From contig SSGN01000202.1 of NCBI GenBank assembly GCA_008016945.1, positions 1-11,309 on the forward strand: a DNA stretch of 11,309 nt, given 5' to 3'. Numbering within the stretch: position 1 is the stretch's first letter; the number at the start of each line of letters is the position of its first letter. Of the stretch, positions 1 to 6,420 are shown piece after piece. The notes under the pieces were generated by a model. The model was not told the DNA's origin. It ran no database searches and worked only from the letters and a program-made list of their open reading frames with translations. Origin of the DNA: Flavobacteriales bacterium (lineage in GTDB: Bacteria > Bacteroidota > Bacteroidia > Flavobacteriales > PHOS-HE28). The position numbers were made by a program, and so were the translations under genes.

Positions 1-1
1 C

Positions 2-841
2 GGCAGCCGCGTGCTGGACGCCTCCTCCGCAATCCTGATGCCATTCCTCGCCCACCGGGTGTTCGGCTGGCAGCCAGTGGAAATCGACGCGACGTGGGGC
101 CTGAATACGATCAAGCCCGGGCACGCGTATTCGATCTGCAATTCCCTGCAGTGCCGGCAGTGCGGGCACCTATTCTTGGACATCCGCTTCAGCGCACGCG
201 AGATGGGACGGCTCTACCGGGACTACCGGGGCGAGGCGTACGTGCGACTGCGCGACCACTACGAGCCAGGCTACCGGGCGCGCAATGCACAACTCGAAAG
301 CGGCGTCGACTACCGTCCACAGGTGGAAGGCTGGCTGCTGGCCCACATGCCGATGCCCGCGTCGGTGCTCGACTGGGGCGGCGACACCGGCATCAACACG
401 CCGTTCGCGAGGAGGGCCGAGCGGGTACATGTGTTCGACATCAGCGACAAGGACGTGGTTGCCGGCATACGGCGGGTCTCCCGCGAGGAAATCGCCCTGC
501 ACGACTATGACCTGGTCACCTGCTGCAGAGTCCTCGAACACGTCCCCTATCCGCACCGGACCCTGCTGGACATCCGCGACGCGATGCACGACCGGTGCAG
601 CTTGTACCTGGAAGTGCCATTCGAGGATCTGATGCACGACGGCGGAGGGGATCCGTTGACACGCAAGAAGCACTGGCACGAGCACATCAACTTCTTCTCC
701 GAGGCGTCGCTGACGTGGCTGGTGGAGAATTGCGGCTTCCGCATCGAGGCCACGGGAACCTTGCAAGTCACGACAGCCGGCAAGACCGCGATGATGCTCC
801 AATTGCTTCTCTCCGCCGCCGATGCACCGGAAACCCGCTAG
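2..841 (+). CDS. Class I SAM-dependent methyltransferase with N-terminal zinc-ribbon-like segment, 5' partial
   Basis: The reading frame is open to the left edge, so the true start lies outside the window; the first internal start is GTG at 11. Numbering from that GTG (276 residues), C43, C48 and C51 form a C-x4-C-x2-C cluster followed by HLFLD, as in methyltransferases that carry an N-terminal zinc-binding segment. The visible sequence opens with GSRVLD, so a CxxC of the usual CPxCGS type may lie just off the edge (inference). The SAM-binding glycine loop is VLDWGGDTG at 119-127. It is followed by HVFDIS (end of strand 2), by YDLVTCCRVLEHVPYP (motif like that of Methyltransf_23 proteins) and by LYLEVPFEDL. 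The HEHINFFS motif and a GF-ending helix are typical of this group. The acceptor cannot be told from sequence; a sugar or glycan intermediate is likely, given the GtrA/GtrB genes that follow. The next gene overlaps its end if that gene starts at 822. Confidence 0.82.
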   Translation, partial: GSRVLDASSAILMPFLAHRVFGWQPVEIDATWGLNTIKPGHAYSICNSLQCRQCGHLFLDIRFSAREMGRLYRDYRGEAYVRLRDHYEPGYRARNAQLESGVDYRPQVEGWLLAHMPMPASVLDWGGDTGINTPFARRAERVHVFDISDKDVVAGIRRVSREEIALHDYDLVTCCRVLEHVPYPHRTLLDIRDAMHDRCSLYLEVPFEDLMHDGGGDPLTRKKHWHEHINFFSEASLTWLVENCGFRIEATGTLQVTTAGKTAMMLQLLLSAADAPETR

Positions 842-1331
842 GTCGCGCCGCGAGCGCCTAGCGGGCGACCTCGCCGACGATACAGCCGTGAGTGGCGATG
901 CCATGCCGCTGCTGGACGGCGCGAGCAGGCTGATCGCGAGCATGGCCGGTTGGTTGCCCACGCACATCCGACCGAGCCAGCGTTTCGTCCGCTTCCTGCT
1001 GGTGGGCGGGCTGAACACCGCCTTCGGTTATGGGGTGTACGTGGCCTGCCTCCAGCTGGGCATGCACTACGCCGTCGCGGGCGCAGTCTCCACCGTGCTC
1101 GGCGTGCTGTTCAACTACCGCAGCACGGGGCGACTGGTGTTCCGCAGCCACGCGGGCGGGCGGCTGCCGCATTTCGTGTCGGTGTACGTGGTCACCTACG
1201 TGTCCAGCACACTGTGCGTGGGCGGCATGCTGTGGCTGGGCATCCCGGCGTGGCTGGGCGGATTGATCTCGACCCTGCCATCCGCGATCTTGTCCTATGT
1301 CCTCAACCGCCGTTTTGTCTTCCCACCATGA
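822..1331 (+). CDS. GtrA-family membrane protein (putative polyprenyl-phosphate-sugar translocation)
   Basis: GtrA-family proteins are small four-helix membrane proteins, usually paired with a GtrB-type glycosyltransferase. They are thought to help a polyprenyl-phosphate-linked sugar cross the inner membrane. Counting from ATG 822 (169 residues), four hydrophobic segments lie at about 56-78, 83-98, 117-139 and 143-161. The family signature is clear: RFLLVGGLNTAFGYGVY at the first helix, FNYRSTGRLVF after the second, and SYVLNRRFVF at the C-terminus. The start is uncertain. ATG 822 overlaps the methyltransferase by 20 bases and gives a long arginine-rich tail. GTG 888, ATG 903 and ATG 942 are also in frame, and none has a clear Shine-Dalgarno sequence; 903 would give a more usual family length (142 residues). 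The stop overlaps the start of the next gene (ATGA), which implies translational coupling with its partner transferase. Confidence 0.88.
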   Translation: MHRKPARSRRERLAGDLADDTAVSGDAMPLLDGASRLIASMAGWLPTHIRPSQRFVRFLLVGGLNTAFGYGVYVACLQLGMHYAVAGAVSTVLGVLFNYRSTGRLVFRSHAGGRLPHFVSVYVVTYVSSTLCVGGMLWLGIPAWLGGLISTLPSAILSYVLNRRFVFPP

Positions 1332-2287
1332 CCAAGCGCATCAGCATCGTCACCCCTCTGTTCAACGAGGAAGAGAACGTCGTCGAGCTCTGCGACCGCG
1401 TGGCCACGGTCATGCGGGCACTGCCCTACGACTACGAGCACATCTGCATCGACAACTGCTCGCAAGACCGCACTGCGGCGTTGCTACGTGAGCGCGCCGC
1501 GCGAGATCCCCGACTCAAGTTGATCATCAACGCGCGCAACTTCGGCCACATCCGCTCGCCCTACCACGCGCTGCTGCAGGCGACCGGCGACGCCGCGGTG
1601 ATCATCGCCGGCGACCTGCAGGACCCGCCGGAGCTGATCCCGGAGTTCGTGCGCAAGTGGGAGGAAGGCTACAAGTCGGTGATGGCGGTGAAGCCGGAAA
1701 GCGCCGAGTCGTCGATCATGTTCTTCGCGCGCAGGCTGTACTACCGGGTCGTGAACCAGATTTCCGATGTGCCGTTAGTGAAAAACGCGACTGGCGCAGG
1801 CCTCTATGACCGCGCGGTACTGGACGTCCTGCGAAGGGTCAACGACCCCTATCCGTATGCACGCGGACTAATCTGCGAGATCGGCTTCCCGATCGCCACC
1901 GTGCCGTTCGCGCAACCGCGGCGCGTGCGCGGGGTGACCAGCCAGAACCTCTACACGCTCTACGACATCGCCATGCTGGGCATCACCAAGCATTCCAAGG
2001 TGCCGTTGCGGCTGATGGCCATGCTCGGCTTTGCGCTGTCCTGCCTGCGCCTGCTGGTGGCGTTCGGTTACCTGACCGCCAAGCTTCTGTTCTGGGACAG
2101 CTTTGAACTGGGCCTGGCGCCGGTGCTGATCGGAATGTTCTTCTTCGGCGCGGTGCAAATGTTCTTCCTCGGTCTTCTCGGCGAATACATCGGCGCCATC
2201 CAGACCCAAGTGCGGAACCTGCCCCTTGTGGTGGAAGCGGAACGGATCAACTTCACCAAGCCGCCCCGGGACTCGCCGGACTACTAG
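1328..2287 (+). CDS. GtrB/DPM1-like family 2 glycosyltransferase (polyprenyl-phosphate sugar synthase)
   Basis: This is a 319-residue GT-A fold enzyme expected to move a sugar from a nucleotide donor to a polyprenyl phosphate at the cytoplasmic face of the inner membrane. The N-terminal half has the usual family 2 landmarks: ISIVTPLFNEEENV at 5-18, the nucleotide-binding acid region ICIDNCSQDRT at 39-49, ARNFG at 69-73, and the metal-binding GDLQDPPE at 95-102. Two hydrophobic segments near 228-250 and 262-288 match the C-terminal membrane helices of GtrB/ArnC-type proteins. ATG 1328 was chosen because homology begins at once and because it overlaps the GtrA stop as ATGA. There is no Shine-Dalgarno sequence of its own, so coupling is likely. 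The sugar cannot be read from sequence; glucose, mannose, GlcNAc and aminoarabinose donors all occur in this family. A long open frame continues upstream to 950, but that part is the shadow of gtrA. Confidence 0.92.
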   Translation: MTKRISIVTPLFNEEENVVELCDRVATVMRALPYDYEHICIDNCSQDRTAALLRERAARDPRLKLIINARNFGHIRSPYHALLQATGDAAVIIAGDLQDPPELIPEFVRKWEEGYKSVMAVKPESAESSIMFFARRLYYRVVNQISDVPLVKNATGAGLYDRAVLDVLRRVNDPYPYARGLICEIGFPIATVPFAQPRRVRGVTSQNLYTLYDIAMLGITKHSKVPLRLMAMLGFALSCLRLLVAFGYLTAKLLFWDSFELGLAPVLIGMFFFGAVQMFFLGLLGEYIGAIQTQVRNLPLVVEAERINFTKPPRDSPDY

Positions 2288-2531
2288 CCGTGAAGCGAGC
2301 GCGAGCGCGAAAAATCCAGAAAGCACTTCTCTGGTAGCAACGAAATGGCCCCACCATTTAACTGCCATGTCCGGCTCCTGATGCAGCTCGGCCGTTGAAC
2401 GCTCCCTGTGGAGAGGTTCGCGCGCTACGCCCCGGAACTGCAAATCAAACAGGTACCCCCGCCGTCCCGCACTGGCCTGACTTCAGGAAACAGGTGAAAC
2501 ACACTACCGTGCATGCACAGACCATTTCGCG
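2288..2531 (+). other. Intergenic gap between glycosyltransferase and paralog A
   Basis: These 244 bases hold no gene I can support. Just after the glycosyltransferase stop, the hexamer GCGAGC occurs twice in tandem (2295-2306). There is no GC-rich hairpin followed by a T-run, so I see no intrinsic terminator. A 10-base perfect palindrome, GTGCATGCAC, lies at 2509-2518, 13 bases before the ATG of copy A. I found no convincing -35/-10 pair. A purine-rich AGGAAACAGG lies near 2485-2494 but is too far from the ATG at 2532 to act as its ribosome binding site. The gap may hold a promoter for the four-paralog array, because it is the only substantial break upstream of it. Confidence 0.5.
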
Positions 2532-4460
2532 ATGAAAGCATCAGGATCCAAGGCATCTCCAGGCCGAGTCACCCAGATTTCCGGTTGCCTACTGGGCCTC
2601 GGGATGTTGTTGCTGATTCATCGCAACTGGGGCATTGATCACGACGCGGTGCTGTACCTGGGCCTTGCCTTGAAACAGCGTTGGCCGGAGTTCTATTCCC
2701 ACGATCTGTTTTTCGCCTACGGCAGCCAAGGCAATTACACCCTCTTCCCCTGGCTATTGGGCCACTTGTTAACGTTCATCAGGCCGGTGCAGCTATTCCA
2801 GGGGGGCGGGGTCGTTGGGTTGCTGCTCTTCGCTGCAACAAGCTGGTACGCCATGTCAAGGCTAGTCCGCGGCCATCCCCGCTACCTTGCATGGCTCGGC
2901 GTCATTTGCCTCCCATCGAACTACGGTCACGTAGGACTCTTCAGTTACGCCGAACCGTTTCTGACTCCGCGCCCATTCTCCGAAGCATCGTGCCTGCTGG
3001 CTGTTGGCCTGCTGGCGCAAAACAAGCTCAAGCCCGCCATCGCTTGCCTGGTTGTTGCTTCTGCATTTCACCCGCTGCAGGCCATTGCCGCATCAATGAT
3101 TCTGTGGTCCTGGCTGGTGCTGTCGGATCGACGCTGGCTGCACTGCTTGTGGCTGGCAGTTCCTGTGTTGATCGCTGGTTTTTTTGGAATTGTCCCACTT
3201 GATGGCACGGTTCGCGCTCTGGATCCCTCTTGGCTTGGTGAGCTTGACAATTTGCACCAGCACTTATTCATCACCAACTGGCCCAGCCAGAACTTCGCAA
3301 TATTGATGTTCGATGTCATGGTCCTCGCCTACGCATGGCATGTCTGGCGAGTTGGGTTTGGCAAGTGGTGCCTCGCTGCACTTGTCGGGCTTGGCTTCGG
3401 CATAGGTGCGAACCTGATAATGGCCGATGCTCTGAGGTTGATCCTGCCTACAGGCTTGCAGCTTTGGCGCGTCCACTGGCTTGCGCATTGGTTCGCAATG
3501 GCTGCCTTCGTTTTATTGCTTGTTGACGCTGACCGCCGCGACATTCCACGTAGCCTGCTGCTGGCACATGCTGGAATCTTGGCCTGGATGCAACACGGCT
3601 GGATTTGGTTGCCGGTCGCCGCGGCATATTTCGCTTGGCCGCGCATGCAAGGATATCTGCAACCACCGATTCATCGCCTATTGGTCGTGGTGCTCTCGTG
3701 CACGCTTCTCCTGTTGTTTGTCTATGACGTCGCATTGACCTGGATCGCATTCGGCGCCCACGACTACCGGCTTGACGCGTATCCCATCGACCAAAAGGTG
3801 GTTGCGTTCCCCTTCATCGCACTCGGCCTCCCCCTTCTTCTCTTCCACGCGTGGCAACGCTGGGAGGGACACGTCCGGTGGGCGCTGGCCGTCGGACTAC
3901 TCGTGCCACTCGTTGCCACAGGCATCAACCGCTGGGACAGCCGATCACCGATGCGCCGCGCGGTGGAAGCGGAAGCCTATCGCAGTGACATATTTTCGAC
4001 CCGGTTACCGCAGAATGCTGAGGTTTTTTGGGAAGGACAGAATCTCGCCCTCACTTGGTTGGTCTTACGCCGCGCGGATTACTACGACCCCCAACAACTT
4101 TCAGGAATCGCATTCCAACCCGGCACAATCGTTCAGGCACGCAAGCGGATCACCAAGCTCACGCCGCTGCTGGACATGCTCGATGCCTGCAATGTAAGGC
4201 CAGTGACCGAGAAACTTGAAGCATGCAGAATCCCTGACGATGCGATCGCATCCGCTTGTTCTGCAGCCCCACCCAAGGCACCTGATTTCCTCGTGCTGAA
4301 GCACCTTCTCAGGTTTCCGCCAGCCGGACATTGGGTGGTGAGGAACCGGAAACCAGACGAGGAAATCATCACCTATTGGATTTATGACTGCATGCAGATC
4401 ACAAAGTCCCTACCCGCGGGCATCCAACCATCCCGCGACTACCCTCCGCGACTTTACTGA
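2532..4460 (+). CDS. Polytopic membrane protein, paralog A of four; putative GT-C-type glycosyltransferase
   Basis: The protein has 642 residues and I do not recognise a named family. The N-terminus is basic (cytoplasmic by the positive-inside rule). About 12-14 hydrophobic segments span roughly 16-465, and a soluble tail of about 175 residues follows. After helix 1 comes GIDHDAVLYLG with H37 and D38, then SHDLFF with D58. Later landmarks are E141 (YAEPFLTPR), HPLQ at 180-183, DRRW at 199-202 and LQLWRVHWLAHWFA at 309-322. The tail starts at RWDSRSP (W468) and carries C553, C565, C576 and C620. An acidic residue in the first extracytoplasmic loop is a known hallmark of GT-C transferases, so use of a lipid-phosphate sugar is a reasonable but unproven role. 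ATG 2532 is the only usable start after an in-frame TGA; its Shine-Dalgarno is poor. Base composition is clearly AT-richer than in copies B-D, which points to a different origin or age. Confidence 0.85.
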   Translation: MKASGSKASPGRVTQISGCLLGLGMLLLIHRNWGIDHDAVLYLGLALKQRWPEFYSHDLFFAYGSQGNYTLFPWLLGHLLTFIRPVQLFQGGGVVGLLLFAATSWYAMSRLVRGHPRYLAWLGVICLPSNYGHVGLFSYAEPFLTPRPFSEASCLLAVGLLAQNKLKPAIACLVVASAFHPLQAIAASMILWSWLVLSDRRWLHCLWLAVPVLIAGFFGIVPLDGTVRALDPSWLGELDNLHQHLFITNWPSQNFAILMFDVMVLAYAWHVWRVGFGKWCLAALVGLGFGIGANLIMADALRLILPTGLQLWRVHWLAHWFAMAAFVLLLVDADRRDIPRSLLLAHAGILAWMQHGWIWLPVAAAYFAWPRMQGYLQPPIHRLLVVVLSCTLLLLFVYDVALTWIAFGAHDYRLDAYPIDQKVVAFPFIALGLPLLLFHAWQRWEGHVRWALAVGLLVPLVATGINRWDSRSPMRRAVEAEAYRSDIFSTRLPQNAEVFWEGQNLALTWLVLRRADYYDPQQLSGIAFQPGTIVQARKRITKLTPLLDMLDACNVRPVTEKLEACRIPDDAIASACSAAPPKAPDFLVLKHLLRFPPAGHWVVRNRKPDEEIITYWIYDCMQITKSLPAGIQPSRDYPPRLY

Positions 4461-4485
4461 GCCGACGCGTTTCGTCGGCTTGTTT
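4460..4485 (+). terminator. Terminator-like hairpin between paralogs A and B
   Basis: A perfect 8-base-pair stem starts at the last base of copy A's stop codon: AGCCGACG (4460-4467), loop CGTTT (4468-4472), CGTCGGCT (4473-4480). It is followed by the short T-rich run TGTTT (4481-4485). The structure fits a Rho-independent terminator with a weak tail. It lies only 10 bases before the ATG of copy B, so it may act as a partial terminator or as an expression step between A and B rather than as a full stop. Confidence 0.6.
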
Positions 4486-4494
4486 GAGAAAACA

Positions 4495-6420
4495 ATGACG
4501 CTTCACCCAACAGGACCAACGCGCGCACCACGGGCCCCGATCATCGGCGCCCTGCTGGGCATGACTGTGCTGTTGCTCCTGCACCGCTACCCCGGCATCG
4601 TCCACGACTCCATCCTGTACATGGGCGAAGGCTTAGCGAAGCGATCACCGGACATCTTCGCCCACGACCTGTTCTTCATGCATGGCGGCCAGGGCCAGTA
4701 TTCGCTGATGCCGTGGCTGCTCGGGATGCTGTACCAGCTTGCGCCGCCCCCGCAAGTGTTCCTGTGGGGAACCATCGCCAGCCTGATGCTGTTCACGGCT
4801 GCAAGCTGGTTCGTGCTCACCGCCTTGATGCCCGAACGGCAGCGCACCTGGGCGTGGCTCGGCATCCTGTGCCTGCCGTCGATCTATGGCGTGGTCAGGA
4901 TCTTCGCCTACAACGAAAGCTTCCTGACCTCCCGCCCGGTCGCGGAGACGTTGGCTTTGTTCGGAATGGGTTTCCTCGTTCGTGCGCGCCGGGGCATGGC
5001 CGTTGCATGCTTCGCCCTTGCCGCGCTGTTCCATCCGTTGCAGGCGATCGCTGCCGCGCTCGTCGTGTGGCCATGGCTGGTGATGCAGGACAGGCGCTGG
5101 CTGCATGCGCTGTGGGCCATTCTCCCGATCCTGCTGCTGGCGCACGCAGGCATTGCACCCTTCGATGGACTGCTGCGGCCATTCGATCCCGAGTGGTTGG
5201 CGGCCACCAGGACCTCACGCCAGCTGTTCGTGTCCGACTGGGACTTGGGCGACTACAAGGTGCTCGCCTTTGATGTATTCCTGCTTGCGGCCGGTTGCAG
5301 GTTCCTGCCCGGGCAGTGGCGCCGGTGGTGCATCGCGGCACTGGCGGGGCTTGCACTCGGCATCGGCGCCAGCCTCTTGCTGGTGGATGGGTTGCACCTG
5401 ATCCTGCCGGCCGGGCTGCAGCTGTGGCGGGTGCACTGGCTGGCGCACTGGTTCGCGATCGCCACGCTGGCGGCGCTGCTGTTCCTCCATATGCAGGCGC
5501 GCGATGCGGGCCGTGCCTTGCTGTTGATGTTGGCGGCGCAACTGGCGTGGGGTGAAACCACCTTGGGAATGGTGTGGATGGTGCTGTTGTACATCGCGTG
5601 GCCGTGGCTGGTAATGCCGCCGCGCGAACGTCTGCGCCCGCTACTGACCTGGGTGTTCGCTCTGGGATTGGCGCTGCTGTTCGTGAACCACGCCAGCAAC
5701 GAATGGAAGTGGTTCGCCGCTGCCGGTTATCGTCTCACGCAGTATCCGATCGATATCCGTCTCCTGCTGTTCCCCGCCATTGCGTTCGCCCTGCCCTTGC
5801 TGGTGCTTGTCGCCTGGCAGCGTGCGAGCCGTAGCGGTCGGCTTCTGCTGGCCATCGGCATGCTGCCGTTGCTCGTGCTCGCGGCCTGGCGTTGGGATGC
5901 ACGGCGGCCGCTGACGCTTGCATTTGAGCGCGGCGCCCTGAAGCCCGACATCTTTGGCACCCCGCTCCCGGCGAGCGCGCAAATCGTGTGGTATCCGGAA
6001 TCGCTGGTGGTGAACTGGCTTGTCCTCGGACGTGCCAGCTACTTCAGCGAGAGCCAGCTGGCCGGGCAGATGTTCAATGCCGCGACGTTCCGCGAGGGCC
6101 GGAAGCGGTGGCAGCGCCTGAAGCCAATGATCGACCGGCTGGAGGCGTGCACGGCCCGGGACAGGGCGGCGGGCAAGTTGGCCAGCTGCATACTCGACCC
6201 GGCCGCGATTTTGCAGGCATGCACCGCTTCGACACCGCAAGCCCCGCTGTACTTCGTGTTGCCCTACCGGCAACCTCTTCCCGAGTCCGGACAGTGGCAA
6301 CCGGCGGATCTACAGCAACAACCACTCTACCCGCGCCTGTGGCTTTACCAATGCGACACACTGGGGGACAAGACCATGCCGCATCCGTCCGGAACACTTC
6401 AGGCCCAACCTGCCCGATGA
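4495..6420 (+). CDS. Polytopic membrane protein, paralog B of four; putative GT-C-type glycosyltransferase
   Basis: The protein has 641 residues and aligns with copy A almost position for position: H37/D38 in GIVHDSILYMG, D58 in AHDLFFMHG, and LQLWRVHWLAHWFA starting at 308. The tail cysteines are C552, C565, C576 and C620. The hydrophobic core is followed by RWDARRP and by PDIFGTPLP, the second of which is identical in copy C. The region before the last cysteine has lost the (I)ITWRLYAC form seen in C and D and reads PRLWLYQC instead. ATG 4495 was chosen because the protein then begins at the same point as copy A and because GAGAAAA upstream is a weak ribosome binding site. The frame stays open back to 4384, but that part overlaps copy A and is not conserved. 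The stop overlaps the next start as ATGA. GC is high, unlike copy A. Function is inferred only from topology and from its neighbours. Confidence 0.87.
   Translation: MTLHPTGPTRAPRAPIIGALLGMTVLLLLHRYPGIVHDSILYMGEGLAKRSPDIFAHDLFFMHGGQGQYSLMPWLLGMLYQLAPPPQVFLWGTIASLMLFTAASWFVLTALMPERQRTWAWLGILCLPSIYGVVRIFAYNESFLTSRPVAETLALFGMGFLVRARRGMAVACFALAALFHPLQAIAAALVVWPWLVMQDRRWLHALWAILPILLLAHAGIAPFDGLLRPFDPEWLAATRTSRQLFVSDWDLGDYKVLAFDVFLLAAGCRFLPGQWRRWCIAALAGLALGIGASLLLVDGLHLILPAGLQLWRVHWLAHWFAIATLAALLFLHMQARDAGRALLLMLAAQLAWGETTLGMVWMVLLYIAWPWLVMPPRERLRPLLTWVFALGLALLFVNHASNEWKWFAAAGYRLTQYPIDIRLLLFPAIAFALPLLVLVAWQRASRSGRLLLAIGMLPLLVLAAWRWDARRPLTLAFERGALKPDIFGTPLPASAQIVWYPESLVVNWLVLGRASYFSESQLAGQMFNAATFREGRKRWQRLKPMIDRLEACTARDRAAGKLASCILDPAAILQACTASTPQAPLYFVLPYRQPLPESGQWQPADLQQQPLYPRLWLYQCDTLGDKTMPHPSGTLQAQPAR

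Noticed and set aside
170..1018. Long open frame on the minus strand opposite the methyltransferase
   Set aside because: Its composition is typical of an antisense shadow in high-GC DNA and it has no recognisable motif, while the + strand has a clear enzyme domain there.
950..1327. Apparent N-terminal extension of the family 2 glycosyltransferase
   Set aside because: It is the out-of-frame shadow of the GtrA gene. The conserved transferase domain starts right at ATG 1328.
5988..6416. Apparent long N-terminal extension of copy C
   Set aside because: It overlaps the 3' part of copy B by over 400 bases in another frame, has low-complexity arginine/glycine-rich content, and is not present in the other copies. 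The ATGA overlap at 6417 is the natural start.
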